From positions 157,050,283-157,114,282 of the forward strand of contig OZ038381.1 in the NCBI GenBank assembly GCA_964036045.1: a stretch of DNA of 64,000 bases. Reading direction: 5' to 3'. This stretch comes from Eutreptiella sp. 'Long Island Sound 2002'. Taxonomy: Eukaryota > Euglenozoa > Euglenophyceae > Eutreptiales > Eutreptiaceae. Of the stretch, positions 61,959 to 64,000 are shown piece by piece; the stretch's first letter is position 1; every line of letters begins with the position of its first letter. Both the position numbers and the translations under genes were made by a program. The notes under the pieces are model-generated. The model saw nothing but the letters and a program-made list of their open reading frames with translations, searched no databases and was not told the DNA's origin.

Positions 61959-63574
61959 CGTCCAGTCCCCCCGGCACCCAGACCTCTGAGGCACGAAATG
62001 AGCGACTGTGTGTGCGCACGCGAGCCATTGCAGCCTTTTCTACTGTCCCTTCGGTGGTCAATGAGTCAGGGGGCTTTAGAGGGAGGAGGAGAGGAGGGGG
62101 TGAATCCATTCAATCACTGCAAAAAAAATGCTCAACTTCAACAAAATGCAACAAACCATCAATTTTCGGCAGCGCTTTGCACTTTTGGCTCTTAGAAGTA
62201 GGGACTGTGTGCAGTGTCATGGTGAATTTGTGGATCTTTCCATATCGTATTTTGACCTGCAGTGGTGAGATGTCTCTGACCCTGGGACCAGTGGCTGGAG
62301 ATAAGGGGTGGCATCTGATCCATTCACTCATGGGGTGAGCAGACTCAGCTGTGTCACTTTGTTGACAAACGTTGATGTTTCTGTATTTAGTAGCATGAAA
62401 ACCTCAACATGACCAAAAAAACACAAGCAGACACGGTGATACTCCCCAAATATAGTGTTGTGCTGTTGTGAAGTGGATGACTGACAAATTGCACCTTCCA
62501 ATCACACTGCAACAATCACTTTAAGAGAACAAGGCAACAAGACCAGGTCCACATCTGCGGATTGAAAGAGATAGTCAGCGAAAACTGAAAGCCAAGCTAC
62601 TAAGCCGCTAAGTGGATTTGTTGACACACCCCACACAAGATGATAGAAAGCAACTCAAAAAGTTGTACACAGTGGTACTTGAAGCAAGTTGGTAGAACGT
62701 AGTGAAATGAAGCATACAGCCTTCTCCATCAGCAGGGACCACCCTATTGAACACGCTGACAGACCCAGATATATGAGGTACACTAGCAAAGGGGCCTAAT
62801 AAGAATGCATGTTGAGGGACACCAAGAACAAATCACGCCACTGCCCCCCCCCCCCCCCCATATACCCCCCCGAAACCCTTCCTTGTTCACTTTGCTCGCT
62901 CCTGAGACATGCCCCCCACCCCCCCTCGCAATCCCCCAATACCCCCCGTTACCTCGTGACAGTCCCAAAATTGCCCATTCCAAGGCATTTTGGCAACTTG
63001 CATGGGCTAACATGGGTCAAAGATGGTTCAAAATAGTCTTAAACCATTTGCTTGAGCACCCCAAGTGGGCTAAGGAAAACTTTGGAGAAAATGATTTTTG
63101 ACTACTTTGGGAACCACGGGTGACCCCCGTAACCCTACTCTAGCACGTGTGCCTTGCACGCTGCACCACTCCGTGGTGCCAATGGGGCATGAAAGACATG
63201 GAAATACCTTGCAATTGATCCCGTTCATCATTATTTATTACCACAAGGGTGCCCAACAAAATCCATGGCAGTCAAACACAACATAGGAAGGAATTTGAAA
63301 ATTTTGGAATTTGAAAAAGGATGCAAAAAGGGTGCTTTTCAAGGTTGATTTTAAGGTTTTTTGGGCCCCAAAAGAGGTCGTTGAGTCCACTACTTGGGTG
63401 CAAAACCCACTCGACATTGATCAAAGATATTTGTTCATCATCTAGGTTGGTTCCAATGCAATGCCCCCCCTCCATGGACATGCCAGGCATCCAAATTGCC
63501 TAGAAAAGGGCATTCTTGGCCATTTTTGACAGATTTTGAAACCTAGGACCGCCACTTGCGACGCCCGTTCACGG
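61959..63574. other. Aquaporin upstream region and unassigned sequence
   Basis: The promoter region of the aquaporin gene should lie here; I see no convincing TATA box or other element. A C15-type run occurs at 62853-62868 with Pro-rich frames around it. No gene found. Confidence 0.4.
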
Positions 63575-64000
63575 CGACCGCATGTGCCTGTCGGCGAAGC
63601 AAGGCATAACTGGTGCTTTCCTCCAAGTAGAGGAGTCCAGGTCCCACTGTGGGCGGTTGGTTGTCAGCCAGCGAGCCTGTAGTGCACGCCCCTCAGCATG
63701 TGTGGCGCAGTCGCCTAGGCAATGCAAGTAATGAGGTGATTTCGGCTCCTCGAAATTCGTTGCATAGTTCAGGGAAGCAAAACCAGTGGGTCCCGTAAAA
63801 ACTGATGCAGTCTTTGAATCTTATGGTGGGCCCAACGTTGTGGTGCCTGGTGGGACAGACACCCTCTTTGGTGCCTGGGGGCAAGACCCAATGCCTCCGC
63901 CGTGCGTGGTAGGAAAAACCCCTCAGGGTGCTGATCCGATTTCTATCCAATTTACGGTAGAATTTGCTCGCTTGTTGACTGTACACACCAAGTCAATCTT
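63575..64000 (-). pseudogene. Decayed ORF at the window edge
   Basis: A minus-strand frame with two internal stops reads protein-like throughout: VCTVNKRANSTVNWIEIGS, then PTTHGGGIGSCPQAPKRVS, then TGPTGFASLNYATNFEEPKS, and finally ARWLTTNRPQWDLDSSTWRK to TGA near 63573. It continues beyond the window. No family recognised; a retroelement or host pseudogene is possible. Confidence 0.4.

Overview
This 64 kb window is eukaryotic nuclear DNA from an intron-rich, repeat-rich genome of roughly balanced base composition. GT-AG introns can be traced, there are three large retroelements, many microsatellites and minisatellites, TTAGGG-type interstitial telomere-like runs, and very many long C/G homopolymers. 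I cannot name the species. An alga or protist (a chromerid-like alveolate would fit) is only a guess from the mixture of a chromodomain Ty3/gypsy element, LINEs with RNase H and intron-split genes. The standard genetic code fits: long frames of 1053, 1632 and 545 codons contain no internal stops.

Layout. 1-2570: a 273 bp direct repeat and a CA microsatellite. 2574-10084 (+): a nearly complete non-LTR retrotransposon (ORF1, endonuclease, reverse transcriptase, RNase H) broken by one stop and two frame changes. 10085-17040: sparse, with a candidate terminal exon, a 192-codon minus-strand ORF, minisatellites, a Ty1/copia integrase relic and a decayed ORF. 17929-29103 (+): a very young Ty3/gypsy element with 817 bp LTRs differing at one base. 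Its gag and pol share one frame separated by a single UGA, and pol carries a Dam-methyltransferase-like insert and a chromodomain. It landed in a coding exon of an unidentified minus-strand membrane-protein gene, whose pieces lie at 17050-17928 and 29104-31868. 31860-37780: palindromic minisatellites and two units bounded by 13 bp inverted repeats, separated by TTAGGG runs; the first holds a nested 795 bp insertion with a zinc-binding ORF. 37.8-48.6 kb: fragments of several intron-split genes on both strands (acidic/basic nuclear-type protein, MRNIP-like zinc protein, a small terminal-inverted-repeat element carrying an acidic protein gene, a gypsy RNase H relic, a BED-like zinc finger ORF). 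48953-61958 (-): a complete five-exon aquaglyceroporin gene, the best-supported host gene here; its first intron contains a second LINE (57.3-60.86 kb). 62-64 kb: low-information sequence and a decayed ORF at the edge.

The three retroelements each have exactly one in-frame stop in an otherwise continuous coding frame (UAA, UAG, UGA). For the gypsy element this looks like genuine readthrough; for the LINEs nonsense decay is the simpler explanation. The most unusual features are the methyltransferase-like insert in the gypsy polyprotein, the recent gene-splitting insertion, the aquaporin with NPM in place of the first NPA box, and the TTAGGG-linked inverted-repeat units with nested cargo.
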